A stretch of 52,909 nt of DNA from Bacteroidia bacterium (GCA_021740825.1 JAIOZA010000022.1:1-52909), one strand, 5' to 3'; numbered from the stretch's first letter, positions 35,262 to 45,717 are shown. The notes: a model not told the origin generated them from the letters alone. Made by a program: numbers and translations.

Positions 35262-37886
35262 TTAAAAATCAAAATTGATTTGTCCGTCTTTCCCTTTAAA
35301 ATTATTACTATCCAATTTTGCCATAGCACGGCGATGTAATTCCATTGGTGACATTCCGTTTTCCCCAGTATGTTCATCATCCGAATCATCTTGATCTAAA
35401 ATTATTTCCTCTGAAATTCGCAAATTAATTTCTTTTACTTTATAAGAAGTTAATTTCTTTCCTTTAGCTTTCATATTTACTAAAGGAGCAAACTCAACTA
35501 AATTAATAGCTTCGTCAGGTATAATTTTATCTTTTTCTTTATTGAATTTAATATCTACAATTGGCAATATTTGAGATGTTATTAATTCAATTCGTGAATT
35601 TTCATTTTCAGTAATAATCAACGTTTTAGTATTAGTGTTTTCAGGAGTAAATCGCTTTGTAATATATGACTTACTTTCTCCATCAAAATAAATACAAGAC
35701 AGAACTTGGGCAGGATAGTACTTTTCTATTAATATAATATCATCATCAAAATGATTTAAAACATCGTACGTATATAATTTATAAAACCCATTACTAGTTA
35801 CTGTTAATATCTTATCCTCACCAGCAAACTTTCCTAAATACGTTCCTTTACTTTCTTTATTCAGGCGGTGCACGGCATCGTTAAACCAATAATCTTCAGC
35901 AGCTAAAGTAGAAGCGCCTTTTGTTTTTAATAACACTTTTTTAATAGCATACTTTGTTACAATATTTCCAGTTGAGGTTCTACCTTTTACAGGTATATCT
36001 GCAAAGTCTACATCCAATTCCATTTTACGCAAACCACTTACCGGTTTCAAAATAACCTGCACTTTTTCGGCTTCGCCATTTGGATTGATTGTGAACCAAT
36101 GAACAAAAGAATTTGGCGTTCCCTTAGTTAAATCATATTCTTTTTCTCGGGTAATACCAGTTACATTAAACCGTTTAATAAACGTAATACCTTTTGGTCC
36201 GTCGCTATAAATCATATTATAGGTAGTCCGCTCGTCATTCTTTTTAAATATAGCAATGTAGATGATATCTTTACCTATAAATACTTTGTCAGAAACTTTA
36301 AAAACTTTCATTTTACCATCTTTTGTAAATGCAATAAAGTCATCTAAATCAGAGCAATCGCAAACGAATTCATCTTTCTTTAAGCTTTTTCCAGCAAAAC
36401 CTTCAGCACGATTTACATAAAGTTTTTCGTTGGCCATAATTACTTCTGTAGCAACTATGGTTTCAAGTTCCTTCGTTTCAGTTTTACGTTCCTTACCTGC
36501 ACCGTATTTCTTTTTTAAATTTTTAAAATACTCAACCGCATAATCGACTAAGTTTAATAAATGATTTTTTACAATGGCAATTTTATTATCCAATTCCTTC
36601 ATATGTTCTTCAGCTTTGATACTATCAAAACGAGTAATACGAATCATTGGAATTTGAGTCAAACGATTTAAATCTTCATCTGTTATTTCTCTAATTAATT
36701 TCTTTTTATGAGGTTTAAAGCACTCATATAAATATTCGAATAAGGTTTCTTTATTTGCATATTGTTTAAATTCAATATACATTTCTTCTTTAATAAATAT
36801 TTTTTCTAAGGATGAAAAATGCCATTTCTCTTCTAATTCACTTTGCTCAATCTCTAGCTCTCTTTTTAATAACGCTAGTGTTTGCTGAGTTGAAATTTTT
36901 AATATTTCACTAACACCTAAAAATCGAGGTTTTTCATTTTCAATAATACAAGCGTTTGGCGAAATACTTACTTCACAATTTGTAAACGCATACAAGGCAT
37001 CAATGGTTTTATCTGGAGAAATTCCGGGTTGCAAGTGAATTAAAATTTCCACATTTTCAGAAGTATTATCTTCTACTTTTTTCACTTTAATTTTACCTTT
37101 ATCGTTAGCTGCTAAAATCGAATCGATTAAAGAACCAGTTGTTGTTCCAAAAGGAATTTCAGTAATGATTAATGTTTTGGGATTTAACTCTTTAACCCGT
37201 GCTCTAATTTTTACTTTACCGCCACGCAATCCATCTTTGTAATCACTGAAATCTGCTATACCACCTGTAATAAAATCGGGAAATATAACTGCTTTTCGTC
37301 CACGTAAAATTTGAATAGATGCATCAATTAATTCGCAAAAATTGTGTGGCAGTATTTTAGTAGCCAAACCAACCGCAATACCTTCTACACCATGCGCTAA
37401 AACTAATGGGAATTTAACTGGCAAAGTAATTGGCTCTTTATTCCGGCCATCATAACTTAATCCCCAATTGGTAGTTTTTGGATTAAAAATAACTTCTTGT
37501 CCAAATTTTGATAAACGAGCTTCAATATAACGTGGAGCAGCAGCACTATCACCTGTTAAAATATTTCCCCAATTTCCCTGCATATCAATCAGTAAATCTT
37601 TCTGACCAATTGCCACTAATGCATCGCCAATACTGGCATCTCCATGTGGGTGATACTTCATCGTATTCCCAATTAAGTTAGCCACTTTGTTATAGCGCCC
37701 ATCTTCTAATTCCCACATACTATGTAAAATACGGCGTTGTACTGGCTTTAAACCATCTTCCATAGCTGGAACCGCACGCTCTAAAATAACATAAGATGCA
37801 TAATCAATAAACCAGGTTTTAAACATTCCTGAAACATGCTTAACTTTACCTAATTCGTTATGATTATCATTATTATTTTCTTCCAT
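35262..37886 (-). CDS. parC: DNA topoisomerase IV subunit A
   Basis: ParC cleaves and rejoins DNA in topoisomerase IV, which unlinks daughter chromosomes. The 874 residues start with the winged-helix and tower domains: LKPVQRRILHSMWE, the conserved HPHGDASIGDAL, and catalytic Y120 in AAAPRYIEARLS. The C-terminal part is a beta-pinwheel without a clear GyrA box, which favours ParC over GyrA, as does the nearby parE. A charged tail follows (about 830-874). It lies 104 bases after the LPP20-like gene on the same strand. Confidence 0.92.
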   Translation of the reverse strand: MEENNNDNHNELGKVKHVSGMFKTWFIDYASYVILERAVPAMEDGLKPVQRRILHSMWELEDGRYNKVANLIGNTMKYHPHGDASIGDALVAIGQKDLLIDMQGNWGNILTGDSAAAPRYIEARLSKFGQEVIFNPKTTNWGLSYDGRNKEPITLPVKFPLVLAHGVEGIAVGLATKILPHNFCELIDASIQILRGRKAVIFPDFITGGIADFSDYKDGLRGGKVKIRARVKELNPKTLIITEIPFGTTTGSLIDSILAANDKGKIKVKKVEDNTSENVEILIHLQPGISPDKTIDALYAFTNCEVSISPNACIIENEKPRFLGVSEILKISTQQTLALLKRELEIEQSELEEKWHFSSLEKIFIKEEMYIEFKQYANKETLFEYLYECFKPHKKKLIREITDEDLNRLTQIPMIRITRFDSIKAEEHMKELDNKIAIVKNHLLNLVDYAVEYFKNLKKKYGAGKERKTETKELETIVATEVIMANEKLYVNRAEGFAGKSLKKDEFVCDCSDLDDFIAFTKDGKMKVFKVSDKVFIGKDIIYIAIFKKNDERTTYNMIYSDGPKGITFIKRFNVTGITREKEYDLTKGTPNSFVHWFTINPNGEAEKVQVILKPVSGLRKMELDVDFADIPVKGRTSTGNIVTKYAIKKVLLKTKGASTLAAEDYWFNDAVHRLNKESKGTYLGKFAGEDKILTVTSNGFYKLYTYDVLNHFDDDIILIEKYYPAQVLSCIYFDGESKSYITKRFTPENTNTKTLIITENENSRIELITSQILPIVDIKFNKEKDKIIPDEAINLVEFAPLVNMKAKGKKLTSYKVKEINLRISEEIILDQDDSDDEHTGENGMSPMELHRRAMAKLDSNNFKGKDGQINFDF

Positions 37887-37990
37887 TTTTATCTACCTTA
37901 CTATATTATTCTTTAATTTATTATTCCAAATTATTAATCGATTTTAAGTTCAGTTTTTTAAAAAAAACTAAAAAAATCCCTAAAACCAAT

Positions 37991-39382
37991 TTAATATACA
38001 ATGAGTTTGCGTTTTAAAAAAAATAAACTCTCATTTAATTTTATTTTTAATTTATCACTTTGAAAAGCATTTAAAGCAGCTGTTTCTTGAGAGTTGCCGT
38101 AGCCATAAATATCAGAAACCTCAGCATTATAAATTAATTCTTTAGTACTCGCATTTCTTAAACTTAATTTTATTTTTAATTGTGCTAGTTGAATATTATA
38201 ATTAGTAAATAAAATATCTGAACTTATATCTTTGAATGTAACGGCTTCTGCATCAATAATAAAATCCGCAAGTTCTTTTGCCTCCACTATTTTAATTTCA
38301 TCGCTTACAAATTTACTGGCAATTAATGGCTCAATAATTTTTTGATCATTTTCTTGCTGACCTTTCTTTTCGATACAATTTATAAATACTGAAATAGCTG
38401 ATACTCTTGCAAAAGCTTTTAATTGCGCAGTTTCAATAAACTGCTTAAGTAACACGATTGACGATTTGCTGATACTGTCTCCGGTCATCAATTTTTCAAT
38501 ATCAGGATTTAAAGTAAAATATATCTCCTGATTTAAAGGTTTTACATGCTTAATACTAATTTCAATTTCACCATTAGTATTGCTGGATGCTGATTCGTTT
38601 ACTCTAATATTTTCATTATCAGATTTTACTATAAAAGGAAAATCCACCAAATTAGTTTTATTTTTTATCACTAACTTATAGGATATTGGCTTATAATTTG
38701 GCTGATATGGTTTTATTACTTTATTTACCTTGGTATCTGCAAGTGTAATACTATGCAATTGCTTTTGAATAGTATTAGATAATTCGAAAATATTTTTGAC
38801 ATTATTGGATGTTTCAAAAGCTAATTCTTCATTTAAATAAGGGCTTAAAATTCCAAAAGCTTGAATCCGTTTTTTTAAACTTCCAGTAAAATTTCCCTCT
38901 TTTTCATCAGTAAAAGAAACATTAATTAAATTGACTGCTTTTGCTACAATAAGTTGCTTTTTCTTAGCTTTTTGATTTTCATATTCTTGCTTATCTAACT
39001 CGTAATAAAGCCAATATTGCTTGTCGTTTTCATAAGTATCTACTAATTTATAACCTTCAATATTATCAGTATTGGTCAATTTAATTAAAGAATTAAAATT
39101 TTCGCTAAATTGATTGTTGTTTTGTGCAGTATATAAAATTGAATTTGAAGAAATATCAACTTTTATTTCAGAAGACAAATCAAATAATGCATTTTTTTTT
39201 GCTTCATTTTGATAGCCATTACCAGAAGTTTTATCTGCTACACCAATTCCAATAAACTTAAAACTATTTACAGGTCTTTTGTTTACCCAATTTGGAGCTA
39301 GCACTGGTTCAACAATTTGAGATATAATCGCATTAAATGCAAAAATCAAGTTCAAAAATAAATATGTAATTCTTTGTATCAT
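37991..39382 (-). CDS. LPP20-like N-terminal domain envelope protein, 463 aa
   Basis: A signal peptide (to about IISQ) precedes an LPP20-like domain (about 25-135: FIGIGVADKTSGNGYQNEAKKNALFDLSSEI), then an immunoglobulin-like strand region and a C-terminal part (FIIDAEAVTFKDIS, AEVSDIYGYGNSQETAALNAFQS) that recalls stress- and CsgG-related periplasmic proteins. I cannot name a function. Its ATG overlaps the stop of the upstream gene (ATGA). It belongs to a three-gene cluster between parE and parC, probably forming an envelope complex. Confidence 0.72.
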   Translation of the reverse strand: MIQRITYLFLNLIFAFNAIISQIVEPVLAPNWVNKRPVNSFKFIGIGVADKTSGNGYQNEAKKNALFDLSSEIKVDISSNSILYTAQNNNQFSENFNSLIKLTNTDNIEGYKLVDTYENDKQYWLYYELDKQEYENQKAKKKQLIVAKAVNLINVSFTDEKEGNFTGSLKKRIQAFGILSPYLNEELAFETSNNVKNIFELSNTIQKQLHSITLADTKVNKVIKPYQPNYKPISYKLVIKNKTNLVDFPFIVKSDNENIRVNESASSNTNGEIEISIKHVKPLNQEIYFTLNPDIEKLMTGDSISKSSIVLLKQFIETAQLKAFARVSAISVFINCIEKKGQQENDQKIIEPLIASKFVSDEIKIVEAKELADFIIDAEAVTFKDISSDILFTNYNIQLAQLKIKLSLRNASTKELIYNAEVSDIYGYGNSQETAALNAFQSDKLKIKLNESLFFLKRKLIVY

Positions 39383-40758
39383 TTAGATAGAACAGAAAGT
39401 AAGGTATTAGAGAATAAATCGATTGCTTTTTTATTAGCGTCCTCTTTTAAAGAAGAAAAAGGTTTTAACTCCTTGCGATTGCTAAAACCATTTCGCCAAT
39501 TTATTGGATTAAATTGATTTACAGGGTTTGTTAATGCTGGATTATATGGAAAAATAATATTAAGGTTATACGTTGGAACAAAAGCTCCCGCTGGAACTCT
39601 TGTCGATTTTACAAATTCGTTAAAATCAATATTATCAGCAGAAATACAATTTTCGTTTCTAGAATTTACAATTTGATTTGACAAAGCATCTATTAATTTA
39701 TACTTATAATCATAAGAATAACTGCGCCTTGCTTTTACTTGGCTGTATGTAATTGGTTTAAATTCAGTAATAAAAATGGTGTCTTTTTTAAAAATAGTTT
39801 TTTCGTAACAGATAGAATTGGCTTTGGTTTGAGGCGTTTCTATTTCATTTTTATTTGTAACATCATACACATAAAAAAAATCTGCTCCTGTTGCTTTTCT
39901 AATTGCTTGAAGCAAATCAATGTTTCCTGCATTGGTAATATCAGCAGCGCCAGGCATATATAAAAATGGAGAATTATTAATTAATTTTATTTTTTTATGA
40001 TGCAAATAAGAAAATTCAATAAAACTATTATATAAATTTTCTTCAATATCTTTTTCGATTGATTTTTGAGGTTGAAAAATAATAAAACTCTTTTTTAATA
40101 AATCATTCGTTAAGTCAAGTAATTCTTTTGCGTCCTTATAAGATGCTGTAATTACATTTATTGAATTTAAATTTAAATTGGCATTCGCATAATTTTTCGC
40201 ATCTAAATCCTTTATAGCTAATAAATACAATGGCTCACAAGTTGCAATTAATTCTAACTCCTTGGTTTTTTTAAAGTTTGAATCGTATTTATTTATTTTA
40301 GAAATACTCCGAAGTGCTAAATCAAAATTATTTTGATTAACATAGTTTGTTGCTTCGTTATAGTTTTTATTAAGATAATAATCTAAAGATTTGTTATAGT
40401 CATCTTGATAGGCCGAAGGATAACTCAATTCTACACTTAAAAATGATGATTTTGAAGTAAATTCCTTTAGTTTATCAAATGTTTCTATCGATTTTTCGTA
40501 TTGTTGAGTATTGTATTCTCTAAAAAAACTAGAAGAAAGATTATAAACATGTTTTTGGCCAACTTCTTTTAATTTTAACCTTGCCTCTACATTGTTTCGC
40601 TTTCGGTCTAACGAAACATAATAATATTCAGCAGCTTCGCCTACCAATCCTTGTTTTTCAAGTTTTTCAGCTGCTTTAAAATATTTCTTAGAGCCAGAAC
40701 AAGATGTGATCAATACGATAAAAATAACCGCAACTATTTTTTTGAGGTGACAAGTCAT
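39379..40758 (-). CDS. hypothetical TPR-like lipoprotein, 459 aa
   Basis: I do not recognise a named family. The N-terminus is a lipoprotein signal (MTCHLKKIVAVIFIVLITSC), and the first 200 residues look like helical repeats (KLEKQGLVGEAAEYYYVSL, NNFDLALRSISKI). The longer frame starts at 40782, but that ATG sits inside the terminator hairpin at 40775-40798 and codons 2-6 are its T-run, so I moved the start to the ATG at 40758. The stop overlaps the start of the next gene (ATGA). It is a likely envelope partner of the two LPP20-like neighbours. Confidence 0.78.
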   Translation of the reverse strand: MTCHLKKIVAVIFIVLITSCSGSKKYFKAAEKLEKQGLVGEAAEYYYVSLDRKRNNVEARLKLKEVGQKHVYNLSSSFFREYNTQQYEKSIETFDKLKEFTSKSSFLSVELSYPSAYQDDYNKSLDYYLNKNYNEATNYVNQNNFDLALRSISKINKYDSNFKKTKELELIATCEPLYLLAIKDLDAKNYANANLNLNSINVITASYKDAKELLDLTNDLLKKSFIIFQPQKSIEKDIEENLYNSFIEFSYLHHKKIKLINNSPFLYMPGAADITNAGNIDLLQAIRKATGADFFYVYDVTNKNEIETPQTKANSICYEKTIFKKDTIFITEFKPITYSQVKARRSYSYDYKYKLIDALSNQIVNSRNENCISADNIDFNEFVKSTRVPAGAFVPTYNLNIIFPYNPALTNPVNQFNPINWRNGFSNRKELKPFSSLKEDANKKAIDLFSNTLLSVLSK

Positions 40759-40763
40759 TTGAT

Positions 40764-40798
40764 TAAAAAAATTAAAGAGCATCTTTTCAGATGCTCTT
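40764..40798 (-). terminator. intrinsic terminator after the LPP20-like lipoprotein gene
   Basis: On the minus strand AAGAGCATCT and AGATGCTCTT pair perfectly around a GAAA tetraloop, followed by a T-run (TAATTTTTTT). It ends the transcript of the 40820-41401 gene, or attenuates it before the TPR-like lipoprotein. Confidence 0.9.
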
Positions 40799-40819
40799 GA
40801 TTTTGAGGATATTTTATAA

Positions 40820-41401
40820 TTAGCGACCTTCTTCGCTCATTTTTTTCATTTCAGCATCAAAAATTTGTTGAAACTTTTGTTTATCGTAATCCAATTTTAA
40901 TTTCGCATCACTTGAAATTTTTGCATCTATTTTATCAAAAACACCTTTTTTATTTGCTTCCAATGCTATCCAAACGATATACGCTTTGTCTGATGGATCT
41001 TGAAAAGTTTTTTGACCAAGTTCTTTAACATTACTCATTTCTAAATTTACCACCTCTCTTGATAATTCTTCGAATTTATTTTCAAATTCTTGAGTATTAC
41101 CTACAGTTCTTTGGTTTGTATATTGATCTGTTACTCTTTTTACCGTAGCGTTTATGTTTGCAGCCATTTCAGCTCGTGCATTTTGGTATGCGATTTTTTT
41201 TGCGGTTGCTAAATCAGGAGATTTTCCAGATTGCTTAGAACGAAAATTCTCTTCATCGCTTCTATACTCTTTTGAATCAAAAGGAGTAGTGATTTCAATT
41301 AGTCCTTCTTGCTTGGCAACTGTTACCGGTTTTTTTGATTTACATCCTGCTGCTAATACTAGTGCTATTGCAGGTATTGCTAAAATTTTAATTGTTTTCA
41401 T
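40820..41401 (-). CDS. LPP20-like lipoprotein, 193 aa
   Basis: The protein has a lipoprotein signal (VLAAGCKSK, Cys about 20) and a LPP20-like alpha/beta domain (about 55-170): SPDLATAKKIAYQNARAEMAANI, followed by SREVVNLEMSNVKELGQKTF and KAYIVWIALE. These resemble peptidoglycan-synthesis or stress lipoproteins, but the role is not known. It sits 93 bases downstream of parE. The terminator after it is separate from the next two genes. Confidence 0.8.
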   Translation of the reverse strand: MKTIKILAIPAIALVLAAGCKSKKPVTVAKQEGLIEITTPFDSKEYRSDEENFRSKQSGKSPDLATAKKIAYQNARAEMAANINATVKRVTDQYTNQRTVGNTQEFENKFEELSREVVNLEMSNVKELGQKTFQDPSDKAYIVWIALEANKKGVFDKIDAKISSDAKLKLDYDKQKFQQIFDAEMKKMSEEGR

Positions 41402-41494
41402 TTGATTTTTTGGTTTTTAGTTAAATTATTTATTGTTTGATGCGTTAGGTCATTTCAAATACCATTCCGAAGTTTTAAATATAGCAATTTTAAC

Positions 41495-43357
41495 TTATTT
41501 TAATAATTCTTCCTCTGCGTCTACTTCAATTCGCAAATTATCAATAATAAACTCTTGTCTATCTTGTGTATTTTTTCCCATATAATAACTTAGCAATTGT
41601 TGTATGGATGCCTGTTGATCGAGCAACACCGGTTCTAAGCGAATATCTTTTCCAATAAAGTGTTTAAATTCATCTGGAGAAATTTCACCAAGTCCCTTAA
41701 ATCGGGTAATTTCTGGTTTAGGTCCTAATTTTGCGATAGCAGCTTTGCGTTCCTCATCATTATAACAATAGGCTGTTTCTTTTTTATTACGCACCCTAAA
41801 TAAAGGTGTTTGCAAAATATACACATGTCCGTTTTTTACTAAATCAGGAAAAAATTGCAAAAAGAAAGTCAGTAAAAGCAAGCGAATGTGCATACCATCT
41901 ACATCAGCATCAGTTGCCACAACCACATTATTATATCTTAAGTCTTCTAAATTATCTTCAATATTTAAAGCAGCTTGAAGTAGGTTAAACTCTTCATTTT
42001 CGTAAACTATTTTTTTACCTAATCCAAAAGAATTTAATGGCTTTCCTTTTAAGCTAAATACAGCTTGGGTGTTTACGTCGCGCGTTTTGGTAATAGAACC
42101 ACTTGCCGAATCGCCCTCGCAAATAAATAATGTTGTTTCGTGAGCACGAGGATTTTTTGCATCATCTAAATGTACTCTGCAATCGCGTAATTTTTTATTA
42201 TGTAAGTTAGATTTTTTAGCACGTTCGCGAGCTAGTTTTTGAATTCCTGACAACTCTTTCCGTTCACGCTCATTAGCAACAATTTTTGCTTCAATTGCTT
42301 TAGCAGTTTCCGAATTTTTGTGAAGATAATTATCTAATTGTTGTTTAATAAAATCTCCCACAAACGATCGCATACTTTGTCCGCCGGGGGCAACTTCTTG
42401 TGAACCTAATTTTGTTTTTGTTTGAGATTCAAACACTGGCTCTTGTACACGAACAGAAATAGCAGCAACAATAGATTTACGGACATCAGCTGGATCAAAA
42501 TCTTTTTTATAAAACTCACGAATGGTTTTTACAACGGCTTCTCTAAATGCTGCTTGATGTGTGCCACCTTGCGTTGTGTATTGACCATTAACATAACTAT
42601 AATATTCTTCCGAATAATGTTCGTTACTATGTGTCATGGCTAATTCAATATCATCTCCTTTTAAATGGATAATTGGATAAATAATTTCGCCTGTAATATT
42701 TTTTTCTAATAAATCTTTTAAACCATTATCTGATTTATAAACTTGTCCGTTAAAATATAAAGTTAAACCTGTATTTAAGAAGGCATAATTCCACAACATT
42801 TTATCAATGTACTCATGAACGTAATGGTATTTTTTAAAAATGGTATCATCTGGTCTAAACTCAACGTAAGTACCATTTGCTTCGGTTGTTTTTTCGAGCT
42901 TCGATTCTTTAACTAAATTACCACAAGAAAAATCAGCTGTTTTGGATTGACCATCACGGAAAGCAGTTACTCTAAAATTAATAGATAATGCGTTAACTGC
43001 TTTTGTACCAACTCCATTTAAACCAATCGATTTTTTGAAGGCATCGCTATCATATTTACCACCCGTATTTATTTTAGAAACAACCTCAACAACTTTTCCT
43101 AATGGAATACCACGGCCATAATCTCTTATAGAAACAACTCCATCTTTTACGGCAACCTCAATTTTTTTACCGGCACCCATCATAAACTCATCAATAGAGT
43201 TATCCATCACCTCTTTGATTAGCACGTAAATACCATCATCAAAAGCAGTTCCATCTCCTAATTTTCCGATATACATCCCAGGACGCATACGTATATGCTC
43301 TTTCCAATCAAGGGATTTAATGCTGTCTTCGTTATAACTTGCTATTTCTTTTGCCAT
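41495..43357 (-). CDS. parE: DNA topoisomerase IV subunit B
   Basis: ParE is the ATPase subunit of topoisomerase IV. The 620 residues show the GHKL ATPase ([39 protein letters not shown]), the transducer domain and the TOPRIM ([43 protein letters not shown]). Compared with GyrB it is shorter and lacks a long insert, and its partner parC lies in the same strand block. The start is the ATG at 43357. No strong promoter could be read in the 127-base leader. Confidence 0.94.
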   Translation of the reverse strand: MAKEIASYNEDSIKSLDWKEHIRMRPGMYIGKLGDGTAFDDGIYVLIKEVMDNSIDEFMMGAGKKIEVAVKDGVVSIRDYGRGIPLGKVVEVVSKINTGGKYDSDAFKKSIGLNGVGTKAVNALSINFRVTAFRDGQSKTADFSCGNLVKESKLEKTTEANGTYVEFRPDDTIFKKYHYVHEYIDKMLWNYAFLNTGLTLYFNGQVYKSDNGLKDLLEKNITGEIIYPIIHLKGDDIELAMTHSNEHYSEEYYSYVNGQYTTQGGTHQAAFREAVVKTIREFYKKDFDPADVRKSIVAAISVRVQEPVFESQTKTKLGSQEVAPGGQSMRSFVGDFIKQQLDNYLHKNSETAKAIEAKIVANERERKELSGIQKLARERAKKSNLHNKKLRDCRVHLDDAKNPRAHETTLFICEGDSASGSITKTRDVNTQAVFSLKGKPLNSFGLGKKIVYENEEFNLLQAALNIEDNLEDLRYNNVVVATDADVDGMHIRLLLLTFFLQFFPDLVKNGHVYILQTPLFRVRNKKETAYCYNDEERKAAIAKLGPKPEITRFKGLGEISPDEFKHFIGKDIRLEPVLLDQQASIQQLLSYYMGKNTQDRQEFIIDNLRIEVDAEEELLK

Positions 43358-43485
43358 CTTTAGTCAGTTTTTAATTTTTAGTGTTTAATGATTAATATTT
43401 TAAATCATACTAAAAAAATATTTTACTCTTTTTTTATTGTTTAGATAGCATTAAAAACTAATAACTAAACATTCAAAACTATTTA

Positions 43486-44262
43486 TTAATCTCCATCCAA
43501 TAAATTACCCAAGCCACCCAAAATACTTCCTTCTTCTTTTCTTGAACCTGTTCCGTATTGTAAAATTCTACCTGCTAATCGGCTAATTGGTAATGTTTGA
43601 ATCCAAACTTTTCCTGGTCCTCTTAATGAAGCATAAAAAACACCTTCGCCACCAAATAAGGTATTTTTAATTCCTCCAACAAATTGTATATCATAATTTA
43701 CATCACTTGTAAATGCAACAATACAACCGGTATCTACTTTTAATATTTCGCCTGATTGTAATTGTTTTTCAATAACGTGACCTCCACTATGCACAAATGC
43801 CATACCATCACCTTCTAATTTTTGCATAATGAAACCTTCGCCTCCAAACAAACCAGTTCCTAATTTTTTTTGAAATTCAATTCCTATTGAAACACCATTT
43901 GCGGCGCATAAAAAACTATTTTTTTGACAAATAACTTTATTGCCTAATTGCGCTAAATTCATTGGTATAATTTTACCGGCATATGGCGCAGCAAAAGTTA
44001 CCTGACGTTTTTGATTAGAATTATTTGTGTAAACCGTCATAAATAAATTTTCGCCAGTTAACAAACGCTTACCAGCAGTAAATAATTTATTCATAAACCC
44101 GGTGTTAGTTCCGTCACCAAACAAAGTTTGCATCTGAATCCCATCGGTCATCATCATAAAACTTCCTGGCTCAGCAATAACCGCCTCTTGTGGATCTAAT
44201 TCAATCTCCACACATTGCATTTCTTCTCCAAATAATTTAAAATCGATTTCGTGGTTGTTCAT
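43486..44262 (-). CDS. AIM24 / TIGR00266 family protein
   Basis: The 258-residue protein is a member of the AIM24-like beta-helix family: CVEIELDPQEAVIAEPGSFMMMTDGIQMQT, then LAQLGNKVICQKNSFLCAANGVSI, VHSGGHVIEKQLQSGEILKVDTGCIVAF, and IQTLPISRLAGRI near the end, plus a glycine-rich tail. Such proteins are cytoplasmic, unlike the eukaryotic mitochondrial Aim24, and their role is unclear. The gene lies 109 bases after ychF, with a hairpin repeat between them. Confidence 0.9.
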   Translation of the reverse strand: MNNHEIDFKLFGEEMQCVEIELDPQEAVIAEPGSFMMMTDGIQMQTLFGDGTNTGFMNKLFTAGKRLLTGENLFMTVYTNNSNQKRQVTFAAPYAGKIIPMNLAQLGNKVICQKNSFLCAANGVSIGIEFQKKLGTGLFGGEGFIMQKLEGDGMAFVHSGGHVIEKQLQSGEILKVDTGCIVAFTSDVNYDIQFVGGIKNTLFGGEGVFYASLRGPGKVWIQTLPISRLAGRILQYGTGSRKEEGSILGGLGNLLDGD

Positions 44263-44295
44263 TGTATTTCTGTTTTCTTGTTATTTATTTTTTGC

Positions 44296-44362
44296 TGTCA
44301 CTTCGAGCGTAGTCGAGAAGCGTGATAAAAATCTTTTGTTCTCGACTACGCTCGAACTGACA
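44296..44362. repeat. inverted repeat, GTTCGAGC / GCTCGA family, copy 2
   Basis: TGTCACTTCGAGCGTAGTCG and its near-exact complement at the other end form a stem of about 24 base pairs with a loop of roughly 18 bases. It lies between ychF and the AIM24-type gene, near the ychF 3' end, and may terminate it. Copy 1 is at 35193-35250. Confidence 0.78.
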
Positions 44363-44371
44363 AGATTTTTA

Positions 44372-45472
44372 TTACACGTTAAATCTAAAGTGCATTACAT
44401 CTCCATCAGCCACTACATATTCTTTTCCTTCTACTCTTAATTTACCAACTTCTTTACAAGCATTTTCTGAACCATAGGTCACATAATCGTTATAACCTAT
44501 TACCTCAGCACGTATAAATCCTTTTTCGAAATCTGTATGAATTACACCAGCTGCTTGAGGAGCAGTCATTCCTTTTTCGATAGTCCAAGCGCGAACTTCT
44601 TTTACACCTGCTGTAAAATAGGTTTGTAGTTTTAATAAACTATAAGCTTGTTTAATTAATTTATTTACACCTGGCTCATCTAATCCCATTTCAGCTAGAA
44701 ACATTTGTTTTTCTTCATACGTTTCTAAAGAAGAGATTTCGCTTTCCATTGCTGCTGTTATTACTAATATTTCAGCTCCTTCGCCTTTAACAGATTCTCT
44801 AACAGCATCCACATAATTATTTCCCGATTTGGCAGATGCCTCATCAACATTACACACATACATTACTGGCTTAATGGTTAACAAATGTAAATCTTGAATA
44901 AAAGGTAATTCACTTTCCTCTAGATTGCAAGAACGAGCTGATTTTCCGCTTTCTAAAGTTTCTTTTAATTTAGAGCAAGCCGAATATGTTTTTACAGCCT
45001 CTTTATCATTACCTAACTTACCAGCTTTTTCAAACTTTTTTAATTTAGCTTCAACAGCTTCTAAATCTTTTAATTGTAATTCGGTATCAATAATTTCTTT
45101 ATCACGAACTGGATTTACATTGCCATCCACATGGATGATATTATCATCATCAAAGCAACGTAGCACATGCAGAATGGCATTACACTCGCGAATATTAGCT
45201 AAAAATTTATTTCCTAAACCTTCTCCTTTACTCGCGCCTTTTACTAAACCAGCAATATCAACAATCTCAACCGTTGTTGGCTGTAATGCTTGAGGCTTAA
45301 CCAATTCGGCTAACTTATTTAAACGTTCATCCGGAACCGTTATCACACCCACATTTGGTTCAATTGTACAAAAAGGAAAATTTGCTGCTTGCGCTTTAGC
45401 ATTACTTAAACAATTAAACAAGGTCGATTTTCCAACATTTGGTAAGCCAACAATTCCACATTTTAAAGCCAT
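44372..45472 (-). CDS. ychF: redox-regulated ATPase YchF
   Basis: YchF is an Obg-family P-loop protein that prefers ATP to GTP and binds ribosomes. The 366 residues show GLPNVGKSTLFN (about 8-19), the switch loop DIAGLVKGASKGEGLGNKFLANIRE and CNVDEAS in place of the NKxD GTP motif, which explains ATP use. A TGS domain ends the protein (KEYVVADGDVMHFRFNV). The start is the ATG at 45472. A promoter with one mismatch lies at 45486-45514. Confidence 0.95.
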   Translation of the reverse strand: MALKCGIVGLPNVGKSTLFNCLSNAKAQAANFPFCTIEPNVGVITVPDERLNKLAELVKPQALQPTTVEIVDIAGLVKGASKGEGLGNKFLANIRECNAILHVLRCFDDDNIIHVDGNVNPVRDKEIIDTELQLKDLEAVEAKLKKFEKAGKLGNDKEAVKTYSACSKLKETLESGKSARSCNLEESELPFIQDLHLLTIKPVMYVCNVDEASAKSGNNYVDAVRESVKGEGAEILVITAAMESEISSLETYEEKQMFLAEMGLDEPGVNKLIKQAYSLLKLQTYFTAGVKEVRAWTIEKGMTAPQAAGVIHTDFEKGFIRAEVIGYNDYVTYGSENACKEVGKLRVEGKEYVVADGDVMHFRFNV

Positions 45473-45485
45473 ATTTTATTTGATT

Positions 45486-45514
45486 GAAAGTTATAAATTT
45501 GGAAAGCTATCCAA
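45486..45514 (-). promoter_or_regulatory. possible ychF promoter
   Basis: On the minus strand, TTG (45512-45514), 18 spacer bases and TAACTTTC (45486-45493) fit the Bacteroidota consensus with one mismatch in the -7 (C for the final G). It lies 14 bases before the ATG. Confidence 0.35.
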
Positions 45515-45684
45515 TTTCTAACCGTTTTTAATTTAATTTAATTTGCAAATATATTAAAATCAATTATCAAGCTTTGCTATAAATAGTAGCATTGTTGGGC
45601 AGTTTTTAACAATTAAGTTTTTTATGTGTGGATAACAAGCTTTACTTTTTATTTTTTAACATAGTGTTATTGATTATTAACAAG

Positions 45685-45717
45685 TTTGTTTTTTCCTTTA
45701 TTCAAATGCTACTTTTG
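45685..45717 (+). promoter_or_regulatory. promoter of the transketolase operon
   Basis: TTTG (45685-45688), 21 spacer bases and TACTTTTG (45710-45717) match the Bacteroidota consensus well. The start should be about 45723, leaving roughly a 12-base leader before the ATG at 45735. Confidence 0.72.
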
